NCBI RefSeq assembly: GCF_001690655.1
Contig: NZ_LZHQ01000016.1
Span: 1 to 37,922, forward strand
DNA from: Gilliamella sp. Occ3-1
GTDB lineage: Bacteria > Pseudomonadota > Gammaproteobacteria > Enterobacterales > Orbaceae
Length of the DNA: 37,922 nt
Direction: 5' to 3'
Below, one piece after another: positions 1 to 6,429 of this stretch. The notes under the pieces are model-generated. The model was not told the origin of the DNA, ran no database searches, and saw only the letters and a program-made list of their open reading frames with translations. The translations under genes and the position numbers were made by a program. Within the stretch, counting starts at the first letter, position 1. The number at the start of each line of letters is the position of its first letter.

Positions 1-220
1 TTAAGCTCAGTTCGGCAAACATCTGTTTAAGCTTACGGTTTTCAGCCTCCAGCTCCTTTAAGCGTTTGATATCCGAAGTTTCCATTCCGCCGTATTTTTC
101 CCGCCATTTATAGAAAGTTGAATTACCCATGCCATATTTACGACAGAGTTCTTTAACCGGAATACCCGCTTCAGCTTCTTTTAAAATAGCGACGATTTGA
201 TGTTCAGTCATTTTTTTCAT
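1..220 (-). CDS. IS3-family transposase OrfA, partial (runs off the window)
   Basis: OrfA of an IS3-family element is a DNA-binding protein with a helix-turn-helix and a leucine-zipper-like tail, usually fused to OrfB by a -1 frameshift. The frame opens with an ATG at 220 (MKKMTEHQIVAILKEAEAG) and continues through the typical core KELCRKYGMGNSTFYKWREK, a KYGGM motif and a heptad-like stretch rich in Leu, Glu and Lys. It stays open to the window edge after about 73 residues. The KYGGM pattern is characteristic of the IS407 subgroup. No lesion is visible in the part that is present. Confidence 0.85.
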   Translation of the reverse strand, partial: MKKMTEHQIVAILKEAEAGIPVKELCRKYGMGNSTFYKWREKYGGMETSDIKRLKELEAENRKLKQMFAELSL

Positions 221-293
221 GTTTAAATCCTCTTTACTTTTATCATAGAGAATTTTCTACTTTTTTGCTGTATTATTCTAGGGGAGAGTTACA
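1..293 (-). mobile_element. IS3-family (IS407-type) insertion sequence, 5' end only
   Basis: This is the orfA-proximal end of an IS3-family element; the rest lies beyond the left edge of the window. Read on the minus strand, the terminus begins TGTAACTCTCCCC at 293. It is followed by a short leader and then orfA. The same terminus and leader recur at 2166-2283 with only a few differences (for example TGTAACTATCCCC), so the boundary at 293 is supported by comparing two copies in the same window. Whether the element is complete and active cannot be judged here. Confidence 0.8.
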
Positions 294-315
294 CATCAAC
301 TAATAAGATTATCCC

Positions 316-373
316 GTGACAAGACAACTAAGTAGTGAATTTAAAAGAGAATGTGCAGAATTAGTTCTGAATT
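316..373 (+). pseudogene. IS3-family orfA fragment, first ~20 codons
   Basis: A GTG at 316 opens a frame reading MTRQLSSEFKRECAELVLNS, which matches the very start of another type of IS3-family OrfA. The match stops after about 20 residues. The frame stays open to 561, but what follows is the antisense of a different broken gene (see the PPTase pseudogene), so the 81-residue reading frame is a chimera and not a protein. The junction is around 370 and cannot be placed exactly, because a few bases fit both sides. No matching right end of this element was found in the window. Confidence 0.6.
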
Positions 374-595
374 CTATATTTTTGGCAGGAATACCTTGTA
401 GATATCTGCTCAGAACATCATGCACTAACATTCGGGTTACCAAATATTGGTGTTTATACTTGTCAAAGTATAATTTTGCCACTGCTCCAATTCCTGATGA
501 TTCAAAAATTGGACATAGTTGGTCAAAGCAAAATCGGGATTTATTTCCTCATTATAGGTAAACCAGATGTGTATTTCATTTTCTGCTATCTTCAT
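373..595 (-). pseudogene. 4'-phosphopantetheinyl transferase (Sfp/AcpT type), truncated and frameshifted
   Basis: On the minus strand an ATG at 595 opens a frame MKIAENEIHIWFTYN that runs to NHQELEQWQNYT. The match then continues one frame over as FDKYKHQYLVTRMLVHDVLS and on to RYLQGIPAKNIEFRTN. Joined, this is the N-terminal third of a phosphopantetheinyl transferase: the family pattern is roughly 'E-x-x-R/Q-W-x-x-F-x-F-x-x-D/Y-K/R-H-x-Y-L-V-T-R'. The shift falls near 467-472, where a T run on the coding strand appears to have lost one base. The protein is cut off at about residue 75 of an expected 200-240 by the IS3 fragment at 316-373. These enzymes activate acyl carrier proteins by transferring the phosphopantetheine arm of CoA. 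The upstream gene it once served is not recognisable. The identification is from memory of the family, not from a search. Confidence 0.65.
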
Positions 596-911
596 AAAGC
601 TTTCTACTTATTCTTTGGTTTCGTAAATACGGTTTAATTTGAAACTCCATTGACTGAACTAATCCAAGCTCATCTTTCAGGCAGCTTATTGAACTTTGAT
701 ATCAAACTAGAGTTATCTGTACAGCAGGAAAGGCGCCTAGAATAGGGAAATGGCGATAAATAGTCACTTATCTAGAGGTATTTAGGTCTAAATATAAGCC
801 CAAATGCCTCAAAAAAGCACGGTTAAAAATTTAGTTTGAGTGAAGCTTTACCGTACAAAGGTCTCAATAAAAATCAAAGTGGTTTATACATATGGTAATT
901 TATCAGTACCT
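596..911. other. 316-bp stretch without a recognisable gene
   Basis: This lies between the PPTase pseudogene and the IS3-group element. The only protein-like reading is a 35-codon open stretch on the plus strand at 638-745, ending SVQQERRLE and a TAG. It directly follows a stop, has no start codon, and I cannot assign it to a family. It could be the tail of a decayed gene. No promoter, RNA gene or inverted repeat stands out. Confidence 0.4.
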
Positions 912-928
912 TGATCCTCGCCAAAATA

Positions 929-1817
929 TTAGACAGTGCCCACCTCTATCATTTTTTCGTTTTGGTAATATTGTTGTTCATATTGTTCAAGTGATACCCA
1001 GCCATTGGCTGAATGACGGCGTATCCGATTATAATAGATTTCAATATATTCAAATAGTGCTTTATTAGCCTGCTTCCTCGTTTTGTAGTAACAGTCATGA
1101 ATAATATATGTTTTGAGTGTATGAAAAAAACTCTCAACAACCGCATTATCAAAGCAGTTGCCTCTTCGACTCATGCTTTGCCTTAGCCCATATTGTAACA
1201 ATAATTGCTTGAAATCAGCACTGCAATATTGGCTTCCTTGGTCACTATGAATGAGTACATTTTTAGGAAAGTGACGCCGAAATAAAGCTTGTTTTAATGT
1301 ATTACACACTAAATGGCGGTCTATGTAGCGACTCGTTTGCCTAGCAATCACTTTTCGTCCATATAAATCGATAATCACCGACGACAAATATAACCAACCT
1401 TCCCCCGTTTTAATATAAGTAATATCGGTTACCCATGTTTTATTAGGCTTATCAGGGTTAAATTGCCTATCTAACGTGTTGGGCACAATATTGTGATGAG
1501 CCGTGTCTGTTTTATACTTGAATTTACGTGTGGCTTTACTATGCAATCTTAAACTACGTAATCCCAATTGTTGCAAAACACGGTTAATTGTTCTTTCTGA
1601 AACTTGATAGCCCGCTTCCCTTGCATCATGAAGCAGGCTTGGCGCACCCAAACGAGCTTTATGTTGCCAATACTGTTTTTGGATATACGCTGAGTTTAGC
1701 TGATTTGTTTGCTCTTTTTAACCAAGCATAATAACCCGATGCACTGACACCAAGTAATGAGCATATCCTAGTAACGGGATAGCAGGTTAAATGATTTTTC
1801 ATATAAGCGTACTTCAT
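929..1817 (-). pseudogene. IS3-group transposase OrfB (DDE integrase domain), frameshifted
   Basis: OrfB is the catalytic half of the IS3 transposase. The frame that follows OrfA by -1 slippage starts SMKYAYMKNHLTCYPVTRIC and reads to YYAWLK. There a run of five A residues on the coding strand (T run at 1715-1719) breaks the frame. Adding one A restores KKEQTNQLNSAYIQKQYWQH and joins it to the intact remainder. The rve catalytic core is complete: D in WVTDITY, D in HSDQGSQY, and E in NAVVESFFHTLK. The stop lies just inside the left terminal repeat. The 240-residue open part begins at an ATG at 1651 and lacks the N-terminal segment. Confidence 0.8.
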
Positions 1818-2095
1818 CGATTTGGATTGTTGATGATATGCACATGCGCCTTTTTTAGTATATCATTAGCCATTTTCAGTTCTTTAATCTCTTTTTCTAA
1901 CGCCATTATCCGCTGTTGCTCAGCCGTTAACTCTCGACGGCTGGTTTTATTCGGGGAAAGTTGCCTAATCCATTTATCTAGGGTTGATTTACCCACACCT
2001 AGATGGTTGGCAAGTTCGTTGATAGAAAGGTGTGCATGAGATAACGCATAATCCACTGATTGTTGTTTAAATTAGATACTAAATTTTTTGACCAT
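1814..2095 (-). pseudogene. IS3-group transposase OrfA with an early stop codon
   Basis: The natural start is the ATG at 2095 (MVKKFSI), followed at codon 8 by a TAA (2072-2074). The frame then continues FKQQSVDYALSHAHLSINEL, so the stop most likely replaced a GAA codon. The rest is a normal OrfA: a helix-turn-helix around NELANHLGVGKSTLDKWIRQL and a leucine zipper from about EQQRIMALEKEIKELKMAND. The frame ends at 1814. An internal start (ATG at 2056) would give an 80-residue protein lacking the N-terminus. Confidence 0.75.
1850..1856 (-). other. programmed -1 frameshift site (A6G) of the IS3-group element
   Basis: On the coding strand the sequence AAAAAAG occurs within the ILKKA codons of OrfA. 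Slippage by -1 here moves ribosomes into the frame that reads through HQQSKSMKYAYMKN into OrfB. IS3-family elements typically make their OrfAB fusion transposase at such a site. The frames on both sides agree with this reading. Confidence 0.75.
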
Positions 2096-2165
2096 GATAT
2101 TTGTCTCCTATGATTTTTGTTTATATCATAGAGGTGACTTTTGTCCACTTTTTTGGCGAGGATCA

Positions 2166-2283
2166 TCTTTTAAAATAGCCACGATTTGATGTTCAGCCAT
2201 TTTTTTCATAATTAAATTCCCTTTTACTTTTATCATAGAGAATTTTCTACTTTTTTGCTGTACTATTTTAGGGGATAGTTACA
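2166..2283 (-). mobile_element. stub of an IS407-type IS3 element (same family as 1-293)
   Basis: This carries the terminus (TGTAAC ending at 2283), the leader and the first about 14 codons of orfA (ATG at 2209, MKKMAEHQIVAILK). The stub is nearly identical to 1-293 but is cut off exactly where the IS3-group element begins. The two copies differ at several positions, so this is not a simple recent split of one element. Confidence 0.75.
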
Positions 2284-2352
2284 AAAATATTTAAAATTAT
2301 TTGAATCCTTTTCATACCTTCAAACCTCTTTTATATAGTAGAGGAAAAAATA

Positions 2353-2895
2353 ATGAAAAAAATTGATGATAATCTCATTTTACAGGCCAGTTCAGGTAAT
2401 GAAGTTGCTATGGCTAAATTACTCGAAAAATGCCAACCAGATCTAAATCGCTTTTCAAGAAAAGTTTGTTCCACTGCTGAAGACGCAGAAGATGCAGTAC
2501 AAGTGGCACTCTGGGTTTTATATAAAAAAATAGGTGTTTTGCGAACTATTTCCGCACTGTCAGCGTGGTTGTTTCGCATTATTGAGCGAGAATGCTACAG
2601 AATATTTCGTTCAAATAACAAAACATTCGCAATGGATCCTGATGATATGGAAGAGCTATTTGGAACTAGTAACTCTATAGCTGATGAATCAATATTAAAA
2701 ATTGACTTAACTAAAGCAATAATTTCTCTTCCCTATACTTATCGAAGTGTAATAATTCTTAGAGATATCAGAGAATTATCAACTTATGAAGTGTCTAATA
2801 TGCTTGAAATTAGCCCAGAAGCAGTGAAAAGTAGACTTCACAGAGCTAGAAATATTATACGAAAAAAATTAGAGATTAGTGGTCATTCACACTGA
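2353..2895 (+). CDS. ECF-type RNA polymerase sigma factor
   Basis: This 180-residue protein has the two-domain layout of group 4 (extracytoplasmic function) sigma factors. Region 2 spans about residues 20-88, with the acidic AEDAEDAVQ segment and the AWLFRI stretch that meet core polymerase and the -10 element. Region 4 spans about 119-173, with a helix-turn-helix around ELSTYEVSNMLEISPEAVKSR and the ending LHRARNIIRKKL. The ATG at 2353 has a strong ribosome-binding site (GAGG a few bases upstream). No anti-sigma factor is adjacent. The neighbours are two small DUF2892-like membrane proteins on the opposite strand, which could be its targets (inference). The specific ECF group cannot be named from sequence alone. 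Confidence 0.88.
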   Translation: MKKIDDNLILQASSGNEVAMAKLLEKCQPDLNRFSRKVCSTAEDAEDAVQVALWVLYKKIGVLRTISALSAWLFRIIERECYRIFRSNNKTFAMDPDDMEELFGTSNSIADESILKIDLTKAIISLPYTYRSVIILRDIRELSTYEVSNMLEISPEAVKSRLHRARNIIRKKLEISGHSH

Positions 2896-2951
2896 AATAG
2901 TAATTATGAATACTTTATATATTAATATTCACAATTATAAAGGAACTATTT

Positions 2952-2993
2952 ATGGTAATGAATACAAATGGCATTAAAGAAAATATGATTTAA
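2952..2993 (+). other. 13-codon open frame with a good ribosome-binding site (leader peptide or gene stub)
   Basis: AAAGGAAC lies just upstream of an ATG that reads MVMNTNGIKENMI and stops. It starts 56 bp after the sigma factor gene and in the same direction. It may be the first codons of a gene that once followed the sigma factor and was lost, or a leader peptide. No downstream coding frame continues it. The hairpin at 3011-3028 follows 17 bp after its stop. Confidence 0.3.
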
Positions 2994-3010
2994 CTTGATT
3001 AGATACTCAT

Positions 3011-3028
3011 CCCCTAGCAAGCTAGGGG
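3011..3028. repeat. strong hairpin (8-bp arms CCCCTAGC / GCTAGGGG)
   Basis: Two 8-bp complementary arms are separated by AA, which gives a realistic 7-bp stem with a 4-base loop. No T-tract follows on either strand, so a standard intrinsic terminator is doubtful. A hairpin of this kind, 17 bp after a truncated reading frame, could be the scar or end of an IS200/IS605-type element, but no transposase or TnpB remnant is visible to prove it. Confidence 0.4.
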
Positions 3029-3070
3029 CAGTAACCATGCAACATAACAAATTCACACATTGAGCTATTT

Positions 3071-3334
3071 TCACTTTAAGTCTGTTGAAATTGATTCATC
3101 TTTTTTTGTACAGGGAATACATGTTTTACCTGGATTGGTTATAGTCATTATGAGACCAATTACCCAACAGGCAGGGCATCCTCTTAATACAAAAAAACCT
3201 AAAACAGCCGATACAAGTCCCAATAAAACGCTCCAGACAGCACCTTGAATGAACAGATATATTGTTAAACCGAGCAAACCAAATCCAATACATCCTCGTA
3301 GTAAATGCCTTAATACAGAACTACTTCTAAACAT
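3071..3334 (-). CDS. small DUF2892-like inner-membrane protein
   Basis: This 87-residue protein has two closely spaced hydrophobic segments, about 12-30 (LRGCIGFGLLGLTIYLFIQ) and 33-66 (WSVLLGLVSAVLGFFVLRGC, then the WVIGLIM region). The second is followed by a CPAC motif (RGCPACW) and a second cysteine pair, IPCTKK, near the C-terminus. The layout resembles the YgaP-like/DUF2892 membrane family, whose function is poorly defined. The start at 3334 has AAGAGG at good spacing. It lies 155 bp downstream of the other DUF2892 gene on the same strand and may be co-transcribed. The four cysteines are unusual for so small a protein and suggest metal or redox chemistry (inference). Confidence 0.6.
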   Translation of the reverse strand: MFRSSSVLRHLLRGCIGFGLLGLTIYLFIQGAVWSVLLGLVSAVLGFFVLRGCPACWVIGLIMTITNPGKTCIPCTKKDESISTDLK

Positions 3335-3489
3335 GACATTACCTCTTAAAATTAATTAATTTAAATTTCATTTTATTTACATTTTTCTCTTAATGGTGAT
3401 ATCAATGAGAGATATCCTGTAATATGTACTTCCTCAAAGTAAACTGTTTTTCATCATTATATCAAGGAAGTAGCGAGTGGATTTTTTAG

Positions 3490-3690
3490 CTAGTTTATTT
3501 TTCTTTTCATAATTGAACGCATAGGGCAAAATCCTATAGTTCCAGTACAAACCAGAATTATTCCTGTTGCGATAGCAATCCACATTACTAGGGCTGTTGG
3601 AGCAAAAAGAAAGCCTAAATAAGCAATACAGGCACCAATAATAATTCGACATAAACGCTCAAAACTTGGAATATTTTTTTTAAAACTCAT
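3490..3690 (-). CDS. DUF2892-family small membrane protein
   Basis: This 66-residue protein follows the DUF2892 pattern closely. It has a short basic N-terminus, then SFERLCRIIIGACIAYLGFL, a second membrane span WIAIATGIILVCTGTIGF, and the conserved CPM close to the end. Family members usually have the form 'N-x-G-x-x-D-R-x-x-R-x-x-x-G ... G-x-x-G-F-C-P'. The start at 3690 follows AAAGAGGAAAA. The gene faces the ECF sigma factor across the island. The motif TTTGAATC occurs about 70 bp upstream on its strand and also upstream of the sigma gene (see findings). The biochemical role of the family is not established. Confidence 0.75.
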   Translation of the reverse strand: MSFKKNIPSFERLCRIIIGACIAYLGFLFAPTALVMWIAIATGIILVCTGTIGFCPMRSIMKRKIN

Positions 3691-3917
3691 ATTTTTTTCC
3701 TCTTTAAAATTAGATTTAATAATGAACTACTCTAATAAAGAGTCGACAAAATCAAAAAAAGATTCAAAAAATTTTCATTTAAATGGATTTTAATTATCAA
3801 ATTAGCGGAATACATTGAATTAATGTCTTTTATTTAAGTTTATAGGTATTTCAAATTAGGAGTGAATTTAGGTAAAGGATAGTTATAAATAATTAAAAAA
3901 TTAATTGTAATTGATTA

Positions 3918-4777
3918 GGGGCTGTTGATCTTTGCTGTACATAAATTACTCAACAATACATTGGCAGCCACATTAACATAAATGCCAGTGATACCATACT
4001 GGCATAATTCCTTTCTAACTTATCGTATCTAGTTGATATTGAACGGTATTGCTTGATTCTAGCAAAGGCATTCTCGACTAAATGACGATAGCGATAAAGG
4101 CACCTATCCATACTGCTTTTATCTATATCCTTACCATAATTACGTTTAGCAATCACCGTTCGTCCGCCTTTTTGACGAACAAAGCACCTTTATCGGCTAT
4201 CACTGTATTCACTTCATCGAGCTTTTCAACTAGGTTTTCTGCATAAGTGATATCATGTCGTTGTCCTTCAGAAAGCTCAAAACAAATAGGCAAACCACCA
4301 CTATCAACCGCAAGATGAATTTTAGTTGAATTACCACCACAGCTCTGACCTATTTGCTCACAATGCTCCGTTGCAGCGCCTGTACTATGTTGATGAGCCC
4401 TGATAATCGAGCCATCTAGGAACACCCATTCAAAATCCGCTAGTTGTGATAAATGTTTGAAAATATCAACTAATATTCCTTTTTTAGACCACAAATTAAA
4501 TCGTCTATAGACGGTGCTCCATTCACCAAACTCTTCTGGCAAATCTCGCCAAGGAATACCGGTTCTCATTCGGAAAAGGATCCCTTCAAACGTCATCCGA
4601 TGCTCGGATTTATTATAAACTCGGCCGGTATTTTTCATTATTTGTAGTAGCTTTTCCCACCGTTTATCTGTTAGCATTGTTCTTGGCATGATGAATCGAG
4701 TTATGGTTGTTTTTTGCAGAATTATTATAACTCACATCATGCCGTCTAAAAAATAATCACGAAAGATCAACACGCCC
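3918..4777 (-). mobile_element. IS5-family insertion sequence, inactivated
   Basis: Imperfect terminal inverted repeats begin GGGGCTGTTGATCTTT on the left and GGGCGTGTTGATCTTT on the right (read inward). They bound an element of about 860 bp. A TA dinucleotide flanks both ends, consistent with the short duplications of IS5-type elements. One transposase gene lies on the minus strand and is broken. The element sits between the DUF2892 gene and the terminator of gor and interrupts no recognisable gene. Confidence 0.8.
3950..4689 (-). pseudogene. IS5-family transposase, disrupted by a small deletion
   Basis: The first part (MPRTMLTDKRWEKLLQIMKN to VIADKGA) carries the N-terminal IS5 domain and the first catalytic aspartate in FLDGSIIRAHQHS. 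The second aspartate is in VIADKG. The frame then reads LFVKKADER and stops at 4153. In another frame the expected continuation FVRQKGGRTVIAKRNYGKDI runs on to the conserved glutamate in RHLVENAFARIKQYRS and the normal C-terminus. Family members usually have a YDSD-like stretch after ADKG. A net loss of about 13 bases near 4180-4188 explains both the missing residues and the frameshift. The lesion is not at the position where IS427-type elements use programmed frameshifting, so decay is the better reading. Confidence 0.8.
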
Positions 4778-4797
4778 TAATATATAAAAATATTAAC

Positions 4798-4827
4798 AAA
4801 AAAGCAGGACTAATAGCCTGCTTTTTT
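4798..4827 (-). terminator. intrinsic terminator of gor (bidirectional form)
   Basis: The stem AAAAAAGCAGG / CCTGCTTTTTT has an 8-base loop. It lies 21 bp past the gor stop, with a T-tract on both strands. Confidence 0.85.
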
Positions 4828-4847
4828 ATTACTACTATCGGTCGTTT

Positions 4848-6203
4848 TTAACGCATGGTAACAAACTCTTCGGCAGCAGTTGGGTGAATAGCCACCGTAT
4901 TATCAAAATCTTTTTTAGTTGCTCCCATTTTAAGCGCTACTGCAAAGCCTTGTAACATTTCGTCCATTCCGTAACCAATACCATGAATACCAACAATTTT
5001 TTCATCTTTCCCCACGCATACTAATTTCATTCGACAAGGTTGTCGATGCTGTGTTACTGCGGTGTACATTGCTGTAAATGTTGATTTATACACTTTTACG
5101 TTTTCTTCACCATACTGCTGTATTGCTTCTGGTTCAGTCAATCCTACTGTACCAATTGCAGGATGAGTAAATACGACGGTCGGAATATTACTGTAATCTA
5201 AATGTTCATCAGGTTTATTGTTAAATAACCTTTCTGATAAGCGACGCCCTGCGGCAACTGCAACAGGTGTTAGCGCTATAGCGCCTGTAATATCATCACC
5301 GACAGAATAAATGCCCGGGACATTGGTGTTTTGGTATTTGTCGACGAGAACAAAACCTTTATTATCAACCGCAATTCCTGCCGCCTGTAAATTCATGTCA
5401 TTTGTTGCTGGATCACGTCCAATCGCCCAAATTAAACAATCAACTGTGTAACTTTCGCCATTTTCGAGGTTTAATGTTAACGAATTATCACTATTTTTAA
5501 TTACCGATTTTGGAACCGCAAAAGTATGTAATTGTTGTCCTTCAGTAGCAATAACTTCCATTAAGGTTTCAACAATAAGCGGATCAAAAGATCGTAGTGG
5601 TGTAGCATTGCGAACAAATTGATGTGTTTGTGCGCCCAAAGCGTGTAATACGCTTGCTATTTCGCAAGCAATATAACCTGCGCCAACAACTGCCACACGT
5701 TTTGGCAAGGCTTTTAGAGCAAAAAAGCCATCTGAAGTAATGCCATATTGCGCACCTGGAATATTGGGAATGCTTGGTTTTCCGCCAACAGCAATTAGAA
5801 TATGATCAGCACTATAGTGTTCGCCATTTACCTCAACGGTGTGAGAGTCAACAAATTTTGCATAGCCATGAATGACGTCAACTTTGTTATTAGTAAGTAC
5901 CCGATCATAAGACTGATGAATGCGATCAATATAAGCAGTTCGACTAGCAATTAATTTATCCCAATTGAATTGATTAATAGTGGTATCAAAACCGTAATCA
6001 GGACCATAATGTTTAATAGCTTCTGCAATTTGAGCACCATACCACATTACTTTTTTGGGTACACAACCAACATTAACACAGGTTCCACCTAATAATTTGG
6101 CTTCAATAATGACACATTTTTTTCCATAGGACGCAGCTCGATTAATTGATGCTATCCCTCCACTACCACCACCAATGGCAATGTAATCATAATGTTTGGT
6201 CAT
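4848..6203 (-). CDS. gor: glutathione-disulfide reductase
   Basis: This flavoenzyme reduces oxidised glutathione with NADPH in the cytoplasm and keeps the thiol pool reduced. The 451 residues match the usual length. The FAD-binding motif is GGGSGG at about 11-16. The redox-active disulfide is C42 and C47 in [13 protein letters not shown]. The NADPH-binding fold is near VGAGYIACE, followed by [12 protein letters not shown], whose arginines select NADPH over NADH. The C-terminal catalytic motif [12 protein letters not shown] is intact. The protein is very close to the Escherichia coli enzyme throughout, with one extra residue in [12 protein letters not shown]. It is a single gene with its own terminator and about 225 bp of upstream non-coding DNA. 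Confidence 0.96.
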   Translation of the reverse strand: MTKHYDYIAIGGGSGGIASINRAASYGKKCVIIEAKLLGGTCVNVGCVPKKVMWYGAQIAEAIKHYGPDYGFDTTINQFNWDKLIASRTAYIDRIHQSYDRVLTNNKVDVIHGYAKFVDSHTVEVNGEHYSADHILIAVGGKPSIPNIPGAQYGITSDGFFALKALPKRVAVVGAGYIACEIASVLHALGAQTHQFVRNATPLRSFDPLIVETLMEVIATEGQQLHTFAVPKSVIKNSDNSLTLNLENGESYTVDCLIWAIGRDPATNDMNLQAAGIAVDNKGFVLVDKYQNTNVPGIYSVGDDITGAIALTPVAVAAGRRLSERLFNNKPDEHLDYSNIPTVVFTHPAIGTVGLTEPEAIQQYGEENVKVYKSTFTAMYTAVTQHRQPCRMKLVCVGKDEKIVGIHGIGYGMDEMLQGFAVALKMGATKKDFDNTVAIHPTAAEEFVTMR

Positions 6204-6385
6204 AAAATATCCTTAATACTCTTTTTCGTTATTTGCTTATTAGCTTTGCATAAAGATCACAATAAAAAAAGTATTAATTTTGAAATTTAACAATAGTTAT
6301 TAACGATTGATTAAAGTGTATTAATTTTTTTACTGATTTTTATCTTAAACAAGGATTAACTAAGGTTATTAAGAGTTGAAAAGCC

Positions 6386-6418
6386 AATCGGCTACTTATT
6401 TCAAAGTAGCCGATTTTA
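6386..6418 (-). terminator. intrinsic terminator after hldE
   Basis: A 12-bp perfect stem (AATCGGCTACTT / AAGTAGCCGATT) with a 6-base loop lies 15 bp beyond the hldE stop. On the minus strand it is followed by GGCTTTTC, a modest T-tract. Confidence 0.8.
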
Positions 6419-6429
6419 TTTGTGATTAT

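Larger units (their letters stand above)
912..2165 (-). mobile_element. IS3-family (IS3-group) insertion sequence, inactivated
   Basis: The element is about 1.25 kb. Its imperfect terminal inverted repeats begin TGATCCTCGCC on the left (from 912) and, read inward on the other strand, TGATCCTCGCC on the right (ending 2165). Similarity continues inward to CACCTCTAT. It encodes OrfA and OrfB on the minus strand with a classic A6G slippery site between them. No clean 3-bp target duplication is seen (CCT on the left, TCT on the right). Its right end abuts a truncated copy of the IS407-type element, so insertion was followed or accompanied by loss of flanking DNA. Both reading frames carry lesions, so it cannot make a normal transposase by itself. 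Confidence 0.85.

Noticed and set aside
316..561. 81-codon open frame on the plus strand as a real gene
   Set aside because: Only the first about 20 codons resemble an IS3 OrfA; the rest is antisense to a PPTase pseudogene, so the frame is accidental.
638..745. Open stretch ending SVQQERRLE as a gene
   Set aside because: It starts right after a stop, has no start codon and no recognisable family. I record it only as a possible scrap.
3434..3652. 72-codon frame overlapping the DUF2892 gene
   Set aside because: It lies in another frame of a clear DUF2892 gene with a good ribosome-binding site and shows no family pattern.
4153..4200. Programmed frameshift in the IS5 transposase
   Set aside because: The break coincides with missing conserved residues after the second aspartate, so a deletion explains it better than slippage.
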